DNA from: an uncultured Clostridia bacterium
GTDB lineage: Bacteria > Bacillota > Clostridia > Christensenellales > Borkfalkiaceae
Length of the DNA: 37,263 nt
Direction of reading: 5' to 3'
NCBI GenBank assembly: GCA_947630115.1
Contig: CANRGG010000019.1
Span: forward strand, 1-37,263
The translations under genes and the position numbers were made by a program. Positions 25,879-33,672 of the stretch are shown here, one piece after another. Within the stretch, counting starts at the first letter, position 1. Each line of letters begins with the position of its first letter. Under the pieces are notes generated by a model. It was given only the letters and a program-made list of their open reading frames with translations, was not told the origin of the DNA and ran no database searches.

Positions 25879-27855
25879 TTACACGATATCGCGGAATTGC
25901 AAAATCCATTCCGCAAACAGCAGCGCGACGGCTGCCGCCGCAAACCAGAAGAAGAGATCGCGGGAGTCCGTGCCCGCCGCCTCGCCCGTTTCCAGCGCGG
26001 CTTTGAGGTCGGAGACCCGGAAGATCCCGCTCTCTGCCTGCGGGATCCGAACATAGAGCTTTCGGATCTCGTCCGGCTTTTCGAGGCCGAAACGGGTCCT
26101 GAACGTGTACGTTCCCGTCTGCAAAAGTTCAAGACGGGCGGGAAATTCCTCTATGCGTTGGGCACTCCCATCCGGAAGGGTCGCCTCGAGAGAGGTGCCT
26201 TTGCAGCTGAGATTTGCGCTCTCGCCGATCTCATAGGCGTACTTTTCGAGGGTGCGCGGCATGAAATAGTTGATAAGATCATAGAGAAAGGTGACGAAAT
26301 CCCGTTCAAAAGAAAGATTGGATTGGTTGATACTGAATGCGACAAGAATGATCTTTTCATTCTCCCCGTCTTTGACGAGGAGCAGCGGATCCTCCCCGCA
26401 GAAGAGCAGGGGACGGAAACTTTCGTCGTATCCGGTGATCTTCCGGTATTCGGAGACGCCGATCCGCGAGGCGTCCAGATACTGCGTGAGGGGATGAGGC
26501 GCGCCGCTGTTGAGATAGGTGAAAGCGGGGAGCTTGACCGTCTCGCCGAAATGCACGCCCAGCCCTTCGATCTCCCGGTCGGGGTCCCAGAGAAGGACGA
26601 CGCCGTCCCGCGGGAGCCCGCTTTTTTCGATCTCTTTGGGAATGTTGTGCTCGAAAATGTAGTAGTCGAACCCGTTCAGCTCTGGGGTTTCCCCCTCATA
26701 GACCTGCCGGAAGGAGAGATCGCGCTCTCTTTGCATGACGTCCATGAGGATGTGAAAGCCCAGATAAAAATAGGTGTTCGGGTCGGAACTTTGGTATTGT
26801 ATTTTGACGCTGTCCTTTTCCCCGCCGTAGATCATGGCCGAATCGTCGTCCGAAATGGAGTCGTTCAAGCCCGAAAAATAGACGGAGACTTCCTCGAAAG
26901 AGGAGAAATATTGATCCTGTTTGCCGCCGCAGGCGACGTCCGTCGCGCGGACGCGGACGGTCTTTCGCAGCTGTTTTTCGGCGCTGTTGGCGTCCACTTC
27001 GAATCCGACGGCGGTCCTTAAAGCATAGTCAGTCTTTTTGCCGTCCCCGTTTTGCGCGCCCTTGATGTCAACGTGCAAAATCCGCTCCCCCGAAATGTTC
27101 CCGAACGCGCCGACCTCGACGGAAAAGACGAATTCATTCTCCTCGATCGCCGCCGAGCAGTTCAAGACCGCGATGTTCCATTCGCGGCTCGGATCCGCCA
27201 GATTTTTCACCGTGACCGCCCCGCCCAGATCGCCGTACTGCGTCCCCGTATAGAGGGTGACCTTTGCGGAAGGGGAGAGGAAGAGCTTCTCCTGCGCCAA
27301 AACGAGCGCCGTCTCCATGTCGGCGGCGCCGGAGGAACAGACCGCACCGTCGAGCGCGGAAACGACCTCGGAAAAGTCCTTTCTGCCCGCTCCCTCCACG
27401 AGAAAATGGGGGGCTTTGTCCGCTAAAATGACGGAGATCACGCCGTCGTCGCGGATGAGCAGGTCATTGATCTTGAGTTTGACGTCCTGCACCGCGCGCT
27501 CGAACCGGGTCTCCGCCCCCTTTTCGCCCGCAAATTTTGCGCGCATGCCGGCGGAGGCGTCGAGAATGACGATCTCTTCCTCGCTTGTATGGAGGGCGCT
27601 TTCCGAGATGAGACGGGGCTGCGCCAGAATGAAGGAACACAAGACGAGAACGAGCGTCTGGAAGAGAAAGACCAGAATGTTGCGGAAGGGGTCGATCGGG
27701 ATCTTTTTTTTGCGGTATCGGAGCGCCAGCTGCCAGACAAAGGTGCTCGACACGAATTTTTGCTGATATTTCGGCTTTAAGAGGTAGATGAGAATGAGGA
27801 CCGCGATCCCCGTAAGCCCCAAAAAACCGAGAAGATTGAGCCAGATCAATACCAC
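25879..27855 (-). CDS. BatA-like membrane protein with degenerate VWA domain
   Basis: A 658-residue protein. The N-terminal BatA-type region has a first helix (about 5-27), the basic LLKPKYQQKFVSSTFVWQLA segment, and a second helix (57-78). A VWA domain begins near residue 94, but its metal site reads DASAG, so the last Ser of DxSxS is missing. The large remainder (200-620) is extracytoplasmic and resembles aerotolerance-operon proteins that end in a C-terminal helix (about 633-652). The start is GTG 27855, with AAAGGGG upstream on the minus strand; no ATG fits. It is 24 nt downstream of the acidic membrane protein and 11 nt upstream of the two-VWA protein, so the three are co-transcribed. 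Confidence 0.87.
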   Translation of the reverse strand: MVLIWLNLLGFLGLTGIAVLILIYLLKPKYQQKFVSSTFVWQLALRYRKKKIPIDPFRNILVFLFQTLVLVLCSFILAQPRLISESALHTSEEEIVILDASAGMRAKFAGEKGAETRFERAVQDVKLKINDLLIRDDGVISVILADKAPHFLVEGAGRKDFSEVVSALDGAVCSSGAADMETALVLAQEKLFLSPSAKVTLYTGTQYGDLGGAVTVKNLADPSREWNIAVLNCSAAIEENEFVFSVEVGAFGNISGERILHVDIKGAQNGDGKKTDYALRTAVGFEVDANSAEKQLRKTVRVRATDVACGGKQDQYFSSFEEVSVYFSGLNDSISDDDSAMIYGGEKDSVKIQYQSSDPNTYFYLGFHILMDVMQRERDLSFRQVYEGETPELNGFDYYIFEHNIPKEIEKSGLPRDGVVLLWDPDREIEGLGVHFGETVKLPAFTYLNSGAPHPLTQYLDASRIGVSEYRKITGYDESFRPLLFCGEDPLLLVKDGENEKIILVAFSINQSNLSFERDFVTFLYDLINYFMPRTLEKYAYEIGESANLSCKGTSLEATLPDGSAQRIEEFPARLELLQTGTYTFRTRFGLEKPDEIRKLYVRIPQAESGIFRVSDLKAALETGEAAGTDSRDLFFWFAAAAVALLFAEWILQFRDIV

Positions 27856-27879
27856 TTTGCGACCCCTTTGAAAAATTTT

Positions 27880-29001
27880 TTACGGTTTCAGACTGTCGAA
27901 ATAGCCGCCGAGCGCGTCTTTGAGGTCGGAGGGAATGGAGTCGTCGCCCTCAACGTCGTTCATGCTTTCGTCGTAGTCGAATTCGGTGTGGTAGTCGGTC
28001 TTGCCGTCGATGACGCTGTTGTTGTCGCCCGAGCCGATCGTTCCCGCGCCGAGCGAAGGCTTGTCGGGATCCTGATCACTGTTGTCGTCGCTCTCGCTCT
28101 CGTCCCCGTCGCCCTCCTCCTTGTCGCCCGGGTCCTCGGAATCCTCGTCCTCCTTGTCGCCCTTGCCGTCGTTTTCCTGCTCGGAGGGCTGTTTGCCCTC
28201 GCCCTTGTCGCTGTCCTTGTCGCCGCGGTCGTTTTCGGTCGGCTGCAGGAAGATCGCCTCGACCGCAAAGCTCTCCTCGACGTTCAGATCCCACCGTTCG
28301 GGGGTGGGAACGCCGTCGCTCCACTGCAAAAAGGCGTAGCCCTCGTCGGGAACTGCCCGGACGGGGGAGGCGTCCGAACCCTTTTCGATCCGCTGTTCCG
28401 CCTCGCCCTCGATCCTGCCGTTCGCGCGCGCCAGATAAGTGACTTCCACATACTCGCGCTCCCGCTCCTCCGTCGAAGGGGACACCCATTCCTCAAAGAC
28501 TTCGTTGCCGTGTTTGATCGCGCCGAGCGAGGCGAGCGAAGAGACGGACGTCATCGCGGCGCAGAGCACGAAGGAGAGCGCAAGCACAAGAAGCGCCGTC
28601 TTGGGGATCCAAAGGCGCAGCTGCGTTTCCCGGACGGTTTTGAGCTGTTTTTCGGCGTCATCGCGCTGGCGGCGGGCGATGAAGGAGTCGTCGTTTTCAA
28701 GTTCCAACATCGTGACCGTGCGCTCTTCGAGCCCGAGACGGTCCACTTCCCGCGCGGTTTTCCGCTCGGTCGGGCGGAACCGGAGGAAATAGAGGAGGGG
28801 GAGGACGGCGGAGAAGGTCAAAACGCCTGTCCCCGCGATGATCAGCCACAGCCCCCAGGCGGGCAGAACGAAAAACCAAACGCAGAAAGCGGCGAGAAAA
28901 CTCACCGAAAGCGCGAAAACGAGCGCATAGATCGCCGACTTCAAAAGCCCGATTTTTTTCAGTCTCGTCCGGTATTTTCCGAGAAGGTTATTCTGTTTCA
29001 T
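27880..29001 (-). CDS. Membrane protein with DUF4175-like helical segment, InlB-type repeat and acidic tail
   Basis: A 373-residue protein. Two helices lie at about 22-46 and 50-72. Then comes an amphipathic segment (VDRLGLEERTVTMLELENDD, then SFIARRQRDDAEKQL) that resembles a stretch in DUF4175-type proteins of MoxR/VWA loci. A third helix is near 130-155. The C-terminal half is outside: a divergent InlB-type repeat (about 185-240; PDEGYAFLQWSDG and VEAIFL) and then a highly acidic Asp/Glu/Ser/Gly tail (about 245-320). The ATG at 29001 follows GGGAGG. It is the second gene of the LRR-VWA operon. The DUF4175 resemblance is from memory of the motif and is not certain. Confidence 0.83.
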   Translation of the reverse strand: MKQNNLLGKYRTRLKKIGLLKSAIYALVFALSVSFLAAFCVWFFVLPAWGLWLIIAGTGVLTFSAVLPLLYFLRFRPTERKTAREVDRLGLEERTVTMLELENDDSFIARRQRDDAEKQLKTVRETQLRLWIPKTALLVLALSFVLCAAMTSVSSLASLGAIKHGNEVFEEWVSPSTEEREREYVEVTYLARANGRIEGEAEQRIEKGSDASPVRAVPDEGYAFLQWSDGVPTPERWDLNVEESFAVEAIFLQPTENDRGDKDSDKGEGKQPSEQENDGKGDKEDEDSEDPGDKEEGDGDESESDDNSDQDPDKPSLGAGTIGSGDNNSVIDGKTDYHTEFDYDESMNDVEGDDSIPSDLKDALGGYFDSLKP

Positions 29002-29026
29002 ATTTCCTCCCGAGATGTTTGTTCGG

Positions 29027-30400
29027 TCAGTCTCCCAGACAGATCACGCTTTGAGAGATCTGGTTGGGGGTGCTGTAATTCCACCAATCCGCCTTCTCAA
29101 TGGCATACCATTCGCTCGTCGTGCCGGAGTAGGTGATGGTGTTGAGAGAAGAGCAATAGAAAAACGCGCAAAAGCCGATCTTTTTGATCGAGCGCGGGAT
29201 GACCAGCGTTGAAAGGGCGCGGCAATTCGTAAAGGCGTATTCCTCGATCGAGACGGCGTTTTCGGGGATCGTCACCTCGGAAAGCGCCGTGCAGTTGTAA
29301 AAGGCAGCGTACTCGATCTTGGAAAGATTGGCGCTCAGACGCAGCCGGCTCAGGGAAACGCAGTTGTAAAAGGCCTGGAAGCCCATCTGCGTCACGGTAT
29401 CCGGCATGATCGCCTCGCTCAGCGAAAGACAGGAGGAAAACGCCGAGTTTCCGAGATAGACGAGATTTTTCGGAAGAGAAAATTCTTTGAGCGCCTCGCA
29501 TTCAAAGAAAGCATAGTTCCCGATCCGGGTGACGGAGGCGGGGATGTCCAGCCGTTCGAGGGACAGACAGTGATAAAACGTCTTGTTGCCGATGAGGGTG
29601 AGCCCCTCGGGAAGAGAGACGTTTTGAAGCGAAATGCAGCCGCTGAACAGCTTATAGCGGAGCGCCGTGATCCCCTCCGGGATCGCGATCGTCTCCAGCG
29701 CCTTGCAGTCGGCGAACGCCCATTCGTCGAGATCGTCCATGCGGGCGGGGAGGGTGACGTCCTTCAGCTTTTCGCAGCCGTAAAAGGCGCGGTAGCCGAC
29801 CGTCCGAACGCTTTCGGGGAGGACGATCTTTTCAAGCGCCCCACACCCCGCAAAGCCGTCCTCGCCGATCTCGACGACGGGAAGAGAGTTGTGTTCTTCG
29901 GGGATCTCGATCTCCGTCTTGTCCTTCCAATCGCCCGCAAAGACGGAGAGCCCCTTGTTGCCCGCCTCGTCGACGATCTCGCGGTATAGGAGCCCGTCCC
30001 GGTAGACGTTTCCCGTCTCCTCGCCGTGACTTCCGCCCTGGCTCTCGCCGGGGGTCGGCTCTTCGCCGCCGGGCTTCTGTTCTTCGCCCGGCTCCTCCTT
30101 TCCGTCGTCGCCGGGCTTTGTGCCTTCGTCGTCCTCGTCGCCGCCGGGCTCTTCGTCCATGGGCTTTTGATAGCCGCAGAGGGTGCAGAGCCCGTCCTTG
30201 TTGAAATTATGGATGGAGAGCGCGTCGGGCTCGTCGGTGTCGCCGCAGGTCGGGTTGCGCCAATGGACGAACTCGTTCATCGACCAGGCTTCCTCGTAGG
30301 TGTGCTCGTGCTTTTTGCAGGCGGAGAAAGGAAGGAGCGCGAAAAGCGCCGCGGTGAGCGCCGCCGCCTGAACGATCGTTTTTCCCTTGTTTTCTCTCAT
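29027..30400 (-). CDS. BspA-type leucine-rich-repeat surface lipoprotein
   Basis: A 457-residue lipoprotein. The signal peptide ends in LLPFSAC, so Cys28 should be lipidated. After it lies a His/Cys cluster (KKHEHTYEEAW, HWRNPTCG, HNFNKDGLCTLCGY), which looks like a small metal-binding or disulfide motif. An acidic Pro/Gly/Glu linker spans about 80-130. About ten BspA/LRR_5 repeats of roughly 23 residues run from about 165 to 440 (pattern IGNYAFFECEALKEFSLPKN). Such repeats mediate surface protein or host interactions in other bacteria. I start at ATG 30400 because the longer frame runs through the promoter at 30432-30460. It is the first gene of the VWA operon; the next gene starts 25 nt after its stop. 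Confidence 0.92.
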   Translation of the reverse strand: MRENKGKTIVQAAALTAALFALLPFSACKKHEHTYEEAWSMNEFVHWRNPTCGDTDEPDALSIHNFNKDGLCTLCGYQKPMDEEPGGDEDDEGTKPGDDGKEEPGEEQKPGGEEPTPGESQGGSHGEETGNVYRDGLLYREIVDEAGNKGLSVFAGDWKDKTEIEIPEEHNSLPVVEIGEDGFAGCGALEKIVLPESVRTVGYRAFYGCEKLKDVTLPARMDDLDEWAFADCKALETIAIPEGITALRYKLFSGCISLQNVSLPEGLTLIGNKTFYHCLSLERLDIPASVTRIGNYAFFECEALKEFSLPKNLVYLGNSAFSSCLSLSEAIMPDTVTQMGFQAFYNCVSLSRLRLSANLSKIEYAAFYNCTALSEVTIPENAVSIEEYAFTNCRALSTLVIPRSIKKIGFCAFFYCSSLNTITYSGTTSEWYAIEKADWWNYSTPNQISQSVICLGD

Positions 30401-30431
30401 AATAGGCCCCCAAATAGAATTTCCCGCTTCC

Positions 30432-30460
30432 ATTATACCACAGCGAACGCGGTTTTGCAA
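30432..30460 (-). promoter_or_regulatory. Sigma-A promoter of the LRR-VWA operon
   Basis: On the minus strand TTGCAA (30455-30460) and TATAAT (30432-30437) are 17 bp apart. The transcript would start near 30425, about 25 nt before the ATG at 30400. Confidence 0.75.
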
Positions 30461-30489
30461 TAGGATTAAATTTATTCGCGTTTCCAAAT

Positions 30490-30518
30490 AAAAACTCCTG
30501 CGGCCGGGAGCGCAGGAG
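30490..30518 (-). terminator. Rho-independent terminator after smpB
   Basis: CTCCTGCG and CGCAGGAG form an 8-bp stem. On the minus strand it is followed by TTTTTATTT, 18 bp past the smpB stop codon. Confidence 0.88.
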
Positions 30519-30535
30519 AGATCGGATCTGAAGGT

Positions 30536-30988
30536 TTAGCGGAACGCCTCTTTGGCGGCGCGGTCCATGGCGCGTTTTTCGTCGCGTTCGGCGAGCGTGC
30601 GCTTCTTGTCATAGGCGTGTTTGCCCTTGCAGAGGGCGATCTCCACCTTGACGAGAGCGTCGCGGAAATAGACTTTAAGCGGCACGAGGGTGTAGCCGCG
30701 CTCGTTCACCTTTCCCGCGATCTTGGAGATCTCCATCTTATGCAGCAGCAGCTTTCGATCTTTCCGGCTGTCCCGCGTCGAGAACGCGCCGCTCTTGTCG
30801 TAGAGGGCGATGTGCATGTTTTTGAGTAAAATCTCCCCGCGGCGCAGCTCGCAGAAGCTCTCCGAAAGGGAGGCCTTGCCCGCGCGCAGCGATTTCACTT
30901 CCGCGCCCTCGAGCACGACGCCCGCCTCGAATTTTTCCTCGATAAAATACTCGAACGAGGCCGATTTGTTCACTGCGATAATCTTCAT
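30536..30988 (-). CDS. smpB: SsrA-binding protein SmpB
   Basis: A 150-residue RNA-binding protein that brings tmRNA to stalled ribosomes for trans-translation. It is recognised by its full length and by the conserved segments AVNKSASFEYFIEEKFEAG, then VVLEGAEVKSLRAGKASL, then ERGYTLVPLKVYF, and by the basic C-terminal tail after KGKHAYDKKRTL. Its ATG overlaps the stop of rnr by 4 nt (ATGA), so translation is coupled. It is the last gene of secG-rnr-smpB. No ssrA gene is in the window. Confidence 0.97.
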   Translation of the reverse strand: MKIIAVNKSASFEYFIEEKFEAGVVLEGAEVKSLRAGKASLSESFCELRRGEILLKNMHIALYDKSGAFSTRDSRKDRKLLLHKMEISKIAGKVNERGYTLVPLKVYFRDALVKVEIALCKGKHAYDKKRTLAERDEKRAMDRAAKEAFR

Positions 30989-33084
30989 CCTTCCCTCCTT
31001 TTTTCGAGCAGCGCAAAGATGGGACGTTTCGCGCCGAAGTCCACCCCCGCGACCTTGATCCGGAGCTTTTCTCCCAGGCGGAAGGTGTGCTGCCGCCCTT
31101 GGAGGATCCGCTTTTCTTCAAGAAATTCGTAAAAATCGTCGGGCAGCGTCTCGATGGGGATCAGCCCTTCGACGGTGTTGGAAAGCTCCGCAAAGATGCC
31201 GAAGGAGGTTACGCCCGAGATCGCGGCGTCGTATTCCTCGCCGATCTTGTCCTTCATGTAGAAGGCGATATAGAGATCGTCCGCGTCCCGTTCGGCGTCC
31301 TGCGCGGTGCGCTCGCAGGCGGAGGAGCGACAAGAGGCGTCCTCCGCGAATTGTCCGTATTTTTCGCAGAGAGCTTTCCCATCGGTCCCGCGGAGACTGT
31401 CCTTGATGATCCGGTGGATCGCCAGATCGGGATAGCGGCGGATGGGGGAGGTGAAATGACAGTAACAGTCGGAAGCAAGCCCGAAATGCCCGACGTTTTC
31501 GGGCGAATATTTCGCCTTGCTCATCGAGCGTAGCATGACTTTGCTCAAAAGGGGAGAGAGCGGCGTCCCTTCGAGGCCGCTCAAAATTTTCTGATAGTCT
31601 TTGGGGGAGACTTTTTCGGGATCCAGCCGTTCTTTGATGCCGAGCTCCGACAAAAAAAGCTTGAGCTCCCGCGCCTTTTCGGGGGAGGGAGATTCATGGA
31701 CCCGGTAGACGAACGGCGCCTTTTTTTCGGTCATGATCTCGGCGACGCTCTCGTTCGCGAGCACCATGAACTGCTCGATCATCTCATGCGAGATCGTCCG
31801 CGGCGCGTCGGGGATTTCGATCTTTCCGTTTTCATAGAGGATCTTCGCCTCTTTGAGGTCGAGCACCACCGCGCCGTTTGCCCGTCTCTTTTTCTGCAAA
31901 ATGCGGGTGAGCGCTTCCGCCGCTTCCACCGTCTCGGCAAGATCGGGATACTTTGCGCAGGTCTCTTTCTCGCCCTCGCAGAGCTTGGTCACCTCGGTGT
32001 AGGTCATGCGGTGCCGCGAACGGATGACAGAGGGGACGATCTTTTTTTCCAGCACGTTGCCGGTTCCGTCCACCGTCATGAGACAGGAGAGGGTGAGCCG
32101 GTCCTCGCCTTCGTTGAGGGAGCAGATCCCGTTCGAGAGCGCCTTCGGCAGCATGGGCAGCACGCGGTCGGGGAAATAAACGCTCGTTCCGCGCAGGAAC
32201 GCCTCTTTGTCGAGCGCGCCCGCGCGCCGGACGTAGTGGGTGACGTCCGCAATGTGCACGCCGAGAAAATATTTCCCCCCGCGGAAGGAGATGGACACGG
32301 CGTCGTCGATGTCGCGGGTGTCCTCGCCGTCGATCGTGATCGTGAGCGTTTCCCTCAGATCGAGGCGGCGGGAAAGCTCCTCCTCGGAAATACCCTTGGC
32401 GGCGACTTTATCCGCCTCTTTCAGAACATCCGCGGGAAATTCTTCGCGGAGCGCATGAGCGCGGATGATCGCAAGCTCCTCGGTAAAAAGATCGCCTCCT
32501 TCGCCGAGGATCTCCGTGATCTCGCCCTTGGGCTGCCCGTCCTCGAAGGACAGGATCTTCGCGACCGCCTTGCAGCCGTTTGTCGCGCCGTTCCTCATCG
32601 CGGCGGGGATGAAGATCTCCGCATTGTATTTGCGCTCGTCGGGACGGAGAAATCCGCCTCTTCCCTCCGCGCGGTAGGTGCCGACGATCTCCGTCATGCC
32701 GCGGGAGAGTATAAAGAGCACTTCGCCCTCGTCCTCATCCGGCCCGCCGCAGGGAAAGGCGAGAACGGTGTCGCCGTGCAGAGCGCCGTTGGCCGCCCGG
32801 CGCGGGATGAACAGATCCTCCCCGCCGTTTTCCGGGGTGAAGAAGCCAAATCCGCGCTCATTGCCCGAATAGACGCCCTTTTGGGCGCCGAATTGTTCCG
32901 CGGTCCCAAATCTTCCCCTGCGATCGCACAAGATTTCTCCCGCGCGGCAGAGAGATAGGAGCATGCTTTTGACAGCAAGCGCCTCGCGCCGCCCGAGACG
33001 GAGCGCGCGCACGATCTCCCCATGGGTCATGAGGGCGAAGGAGCCGTCTTTGATTTTTTCGAGAATGGATTGTTTTGCGTTCAT
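30985..33084 (-). CDS. rnr: Ribonuclease R (3'-5' exoribonuclease)
   Basis: A 699-residue processive 3'-5' exoribonuclease of the RNase II/R family, working in RNA turnover and in degrading mRNAs released by trans-translation. An N-terminal winged-helix/cold-shock region (FGFFTPENGGEDLFIP) precedes the RNB catalytic domain. The magnesium-binding site GEDTRDIDDAVS is near residue 258. A C-terminal S1 domain ends the protein (GVTSFGIFAELSNTVEGLI). The frame is open far upstream, but the start is most likely ATG 33084 (MNAKQSILEKI); the ribosome site is weak. It lies downstream of secG and overlaps smpB, the classical Firmicutes order. Confidence 0.96.
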   Translation of the reverse strand: MNAKQSILEKIKDGSFALMTHGEIVRALRLGRREALAVKSMLLSLCRAGEILCDRRGRFGTAEQFGAQKGVYSGNERGFGFFTPENGGEDLFIPRRAANGALHGDTVLAFPCGGPDEDEGEVLFILSRGMTEIVGTYRAEGRGGFLRPDERKYNAEIFIPAAMRNGATNGCKAVAKILSFEDGQPKGEITEILGEGGDLFTEELAIIRAHALREEFPADVLKEADKVAAKGISEEELSRRLDLRETLTITIDGEDTRDIDDAVSISFRGGKYFLGVHIADVTHYVRRAGALDKEAFLRGTSVYFPDRVLPMLPKALSNGICSLNEGEDRLTLSCLMTVDGTGNVLEKKIVPSVIRSRHRMTYTEVTKLCEGEKETCAKYPDLAETVEAAEALTRILQKKRRANGAVVLDLKEAKILYENGKIEIPDAPRTISHEMIEQFMVLANESVAEIMTEKKAPFVYRVHESPSPEKARELKLFLSELGIKERLDPEKVSPKDYQKILSGLEGTPLSPLLSKVMLRSMSKAKYSPENVGHFGLASDCYCHFTSPIRRYPDLAIHRIIKDSLRGTDGKALCEKYGQFAEDASCRSSACERTAQDAERDADDLYIAFYMKDKIGEEYDAAISGVTSFGIFAELSNTVEGLIPIETLPDDFYEFLEEKRILQGRQHTFRLGEKLRIKVAGVDFGAKRPIFALLEKRREG

Positions 33085-33116
33085 GATGATTTTCCCGTCC
33101 GAAAAGGTAAACGAAA

Positions 33117-33135
33117 GGGCAGCTTTGCGCTGCCC
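33117..33135 (-). terminator. Weak hairpin between secG and rnr
   Basis: GGGCAGC and GCTGCCC form a 7-bp stem with a 5-nt loop; on the minus strand TTTCGTTT follows. It may reduce read-through from secG into rnr rather than stop it. Confidence 0.35.
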
Positions 33136-33151
33136 TGCTTCCGCATGTTGA

Positions 33152-33469
33152 TTAGGTCCAGATCCATTCGCCTTGCAGAATGAAGAAGAGCACTGCAAGA
33201 ACGGCGAGAACGACGAGGCAAACGACCGTCCATCTCTTGAGATGGGATTCCATGGATTTGCCCTTGTTTTTGCCGTAGAAGGTCTCGCTCGAACCGCCGA
33301 GGGCATCGATCCCGTTGGAGTTGCCGGGCTGGAGCATGACGAGCACAATCGCCGCGAGCGCCGCAACGAACATCAGAATGATGAAGGTCAGAGAGAGCGC
33401 GATGTGGATCTTCCCGAGCGCTTCCGTCCTGTACGGCGCGAGTAAACTTGAAAAAATGACGAATTTCAT
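33152..33469 (-). CDS. secG: Preprotein translocase subunit SecG
   Basis: A 105-residue accessory subunit of the SecYEG export channel. It has two transmembrane helices (about 23-47 and 80-100) joined by the hallmark loop MLQPGNSNGIDALGGSSETF with YGKNKGKS. An N-terminal extension of about 20 residues precedes the first helix. The start is ATG 33469; a TTG seven codons upstream is in frame but less likely. Its own promoter lies at 33503-33531, and rnr follows after 67 bp. Confidence 0.95.
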   Translation of the reverse strand: MKFVIFSSLLAPYRTEALGKIHIALSLTFIILMFVAALAAIVLVMLQPGNSNGIDALGGSSETFYGKNKGKSMESHLKRWTVVCLVVLAVLAVLFFILQGEWIWT

Positions 33470-33502
33470 GATTTTTTTCCTTTCCTGCAAAATACAGATA
33501 GC

Positions 33503-33531
33503 ATTATAACATACCGCGCAGGAAAAAACAA
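33503..33531 (-). promoter_or_regulatory. Sigma-A promoter of secG-rnr-smpB
   Basis: On the minus strand TTGTTT (33526-33531) and TATAAT (33503-33508) are 17 bp apart, about 34 nt before the secG ATG. Confidence 0.7.
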
Positions 33532-33610
33532 GTTTTTTTGCGCCGATTTTGAAATTTACGCAAAAAAAGCCGAAAATCTTCCGATTCCTCCCGTTTGACC
33601 CTTCTCTTTC

Positions 33611-33639
33611 TTGACATTTTTTTCCGCTTTGTTTATAAT
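33611..33639 (+). promoter_or_regulatory. Sigma-A promoter of gltX-thyA-folA
   Basis: Consensus TTGACA (33611-33616) and TATAAT (33634-33639) are 17 bp apart. GGAGG then lies just before the gltX ATG at 33673. It is divergent from the secG promoter. Confidence 0.88.
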
Positions 33640-33672
33640 AAGAAAGATCAAACGAAAATTTTTGGAGGGAAA

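Noticed and set aside
30985-33366. The longer 793-codon version of RNase R
   Set aside because: The extra N-terminal residues overlap secG in another frame and look unlike RNase R; ATG 33084 gives the normal family length.
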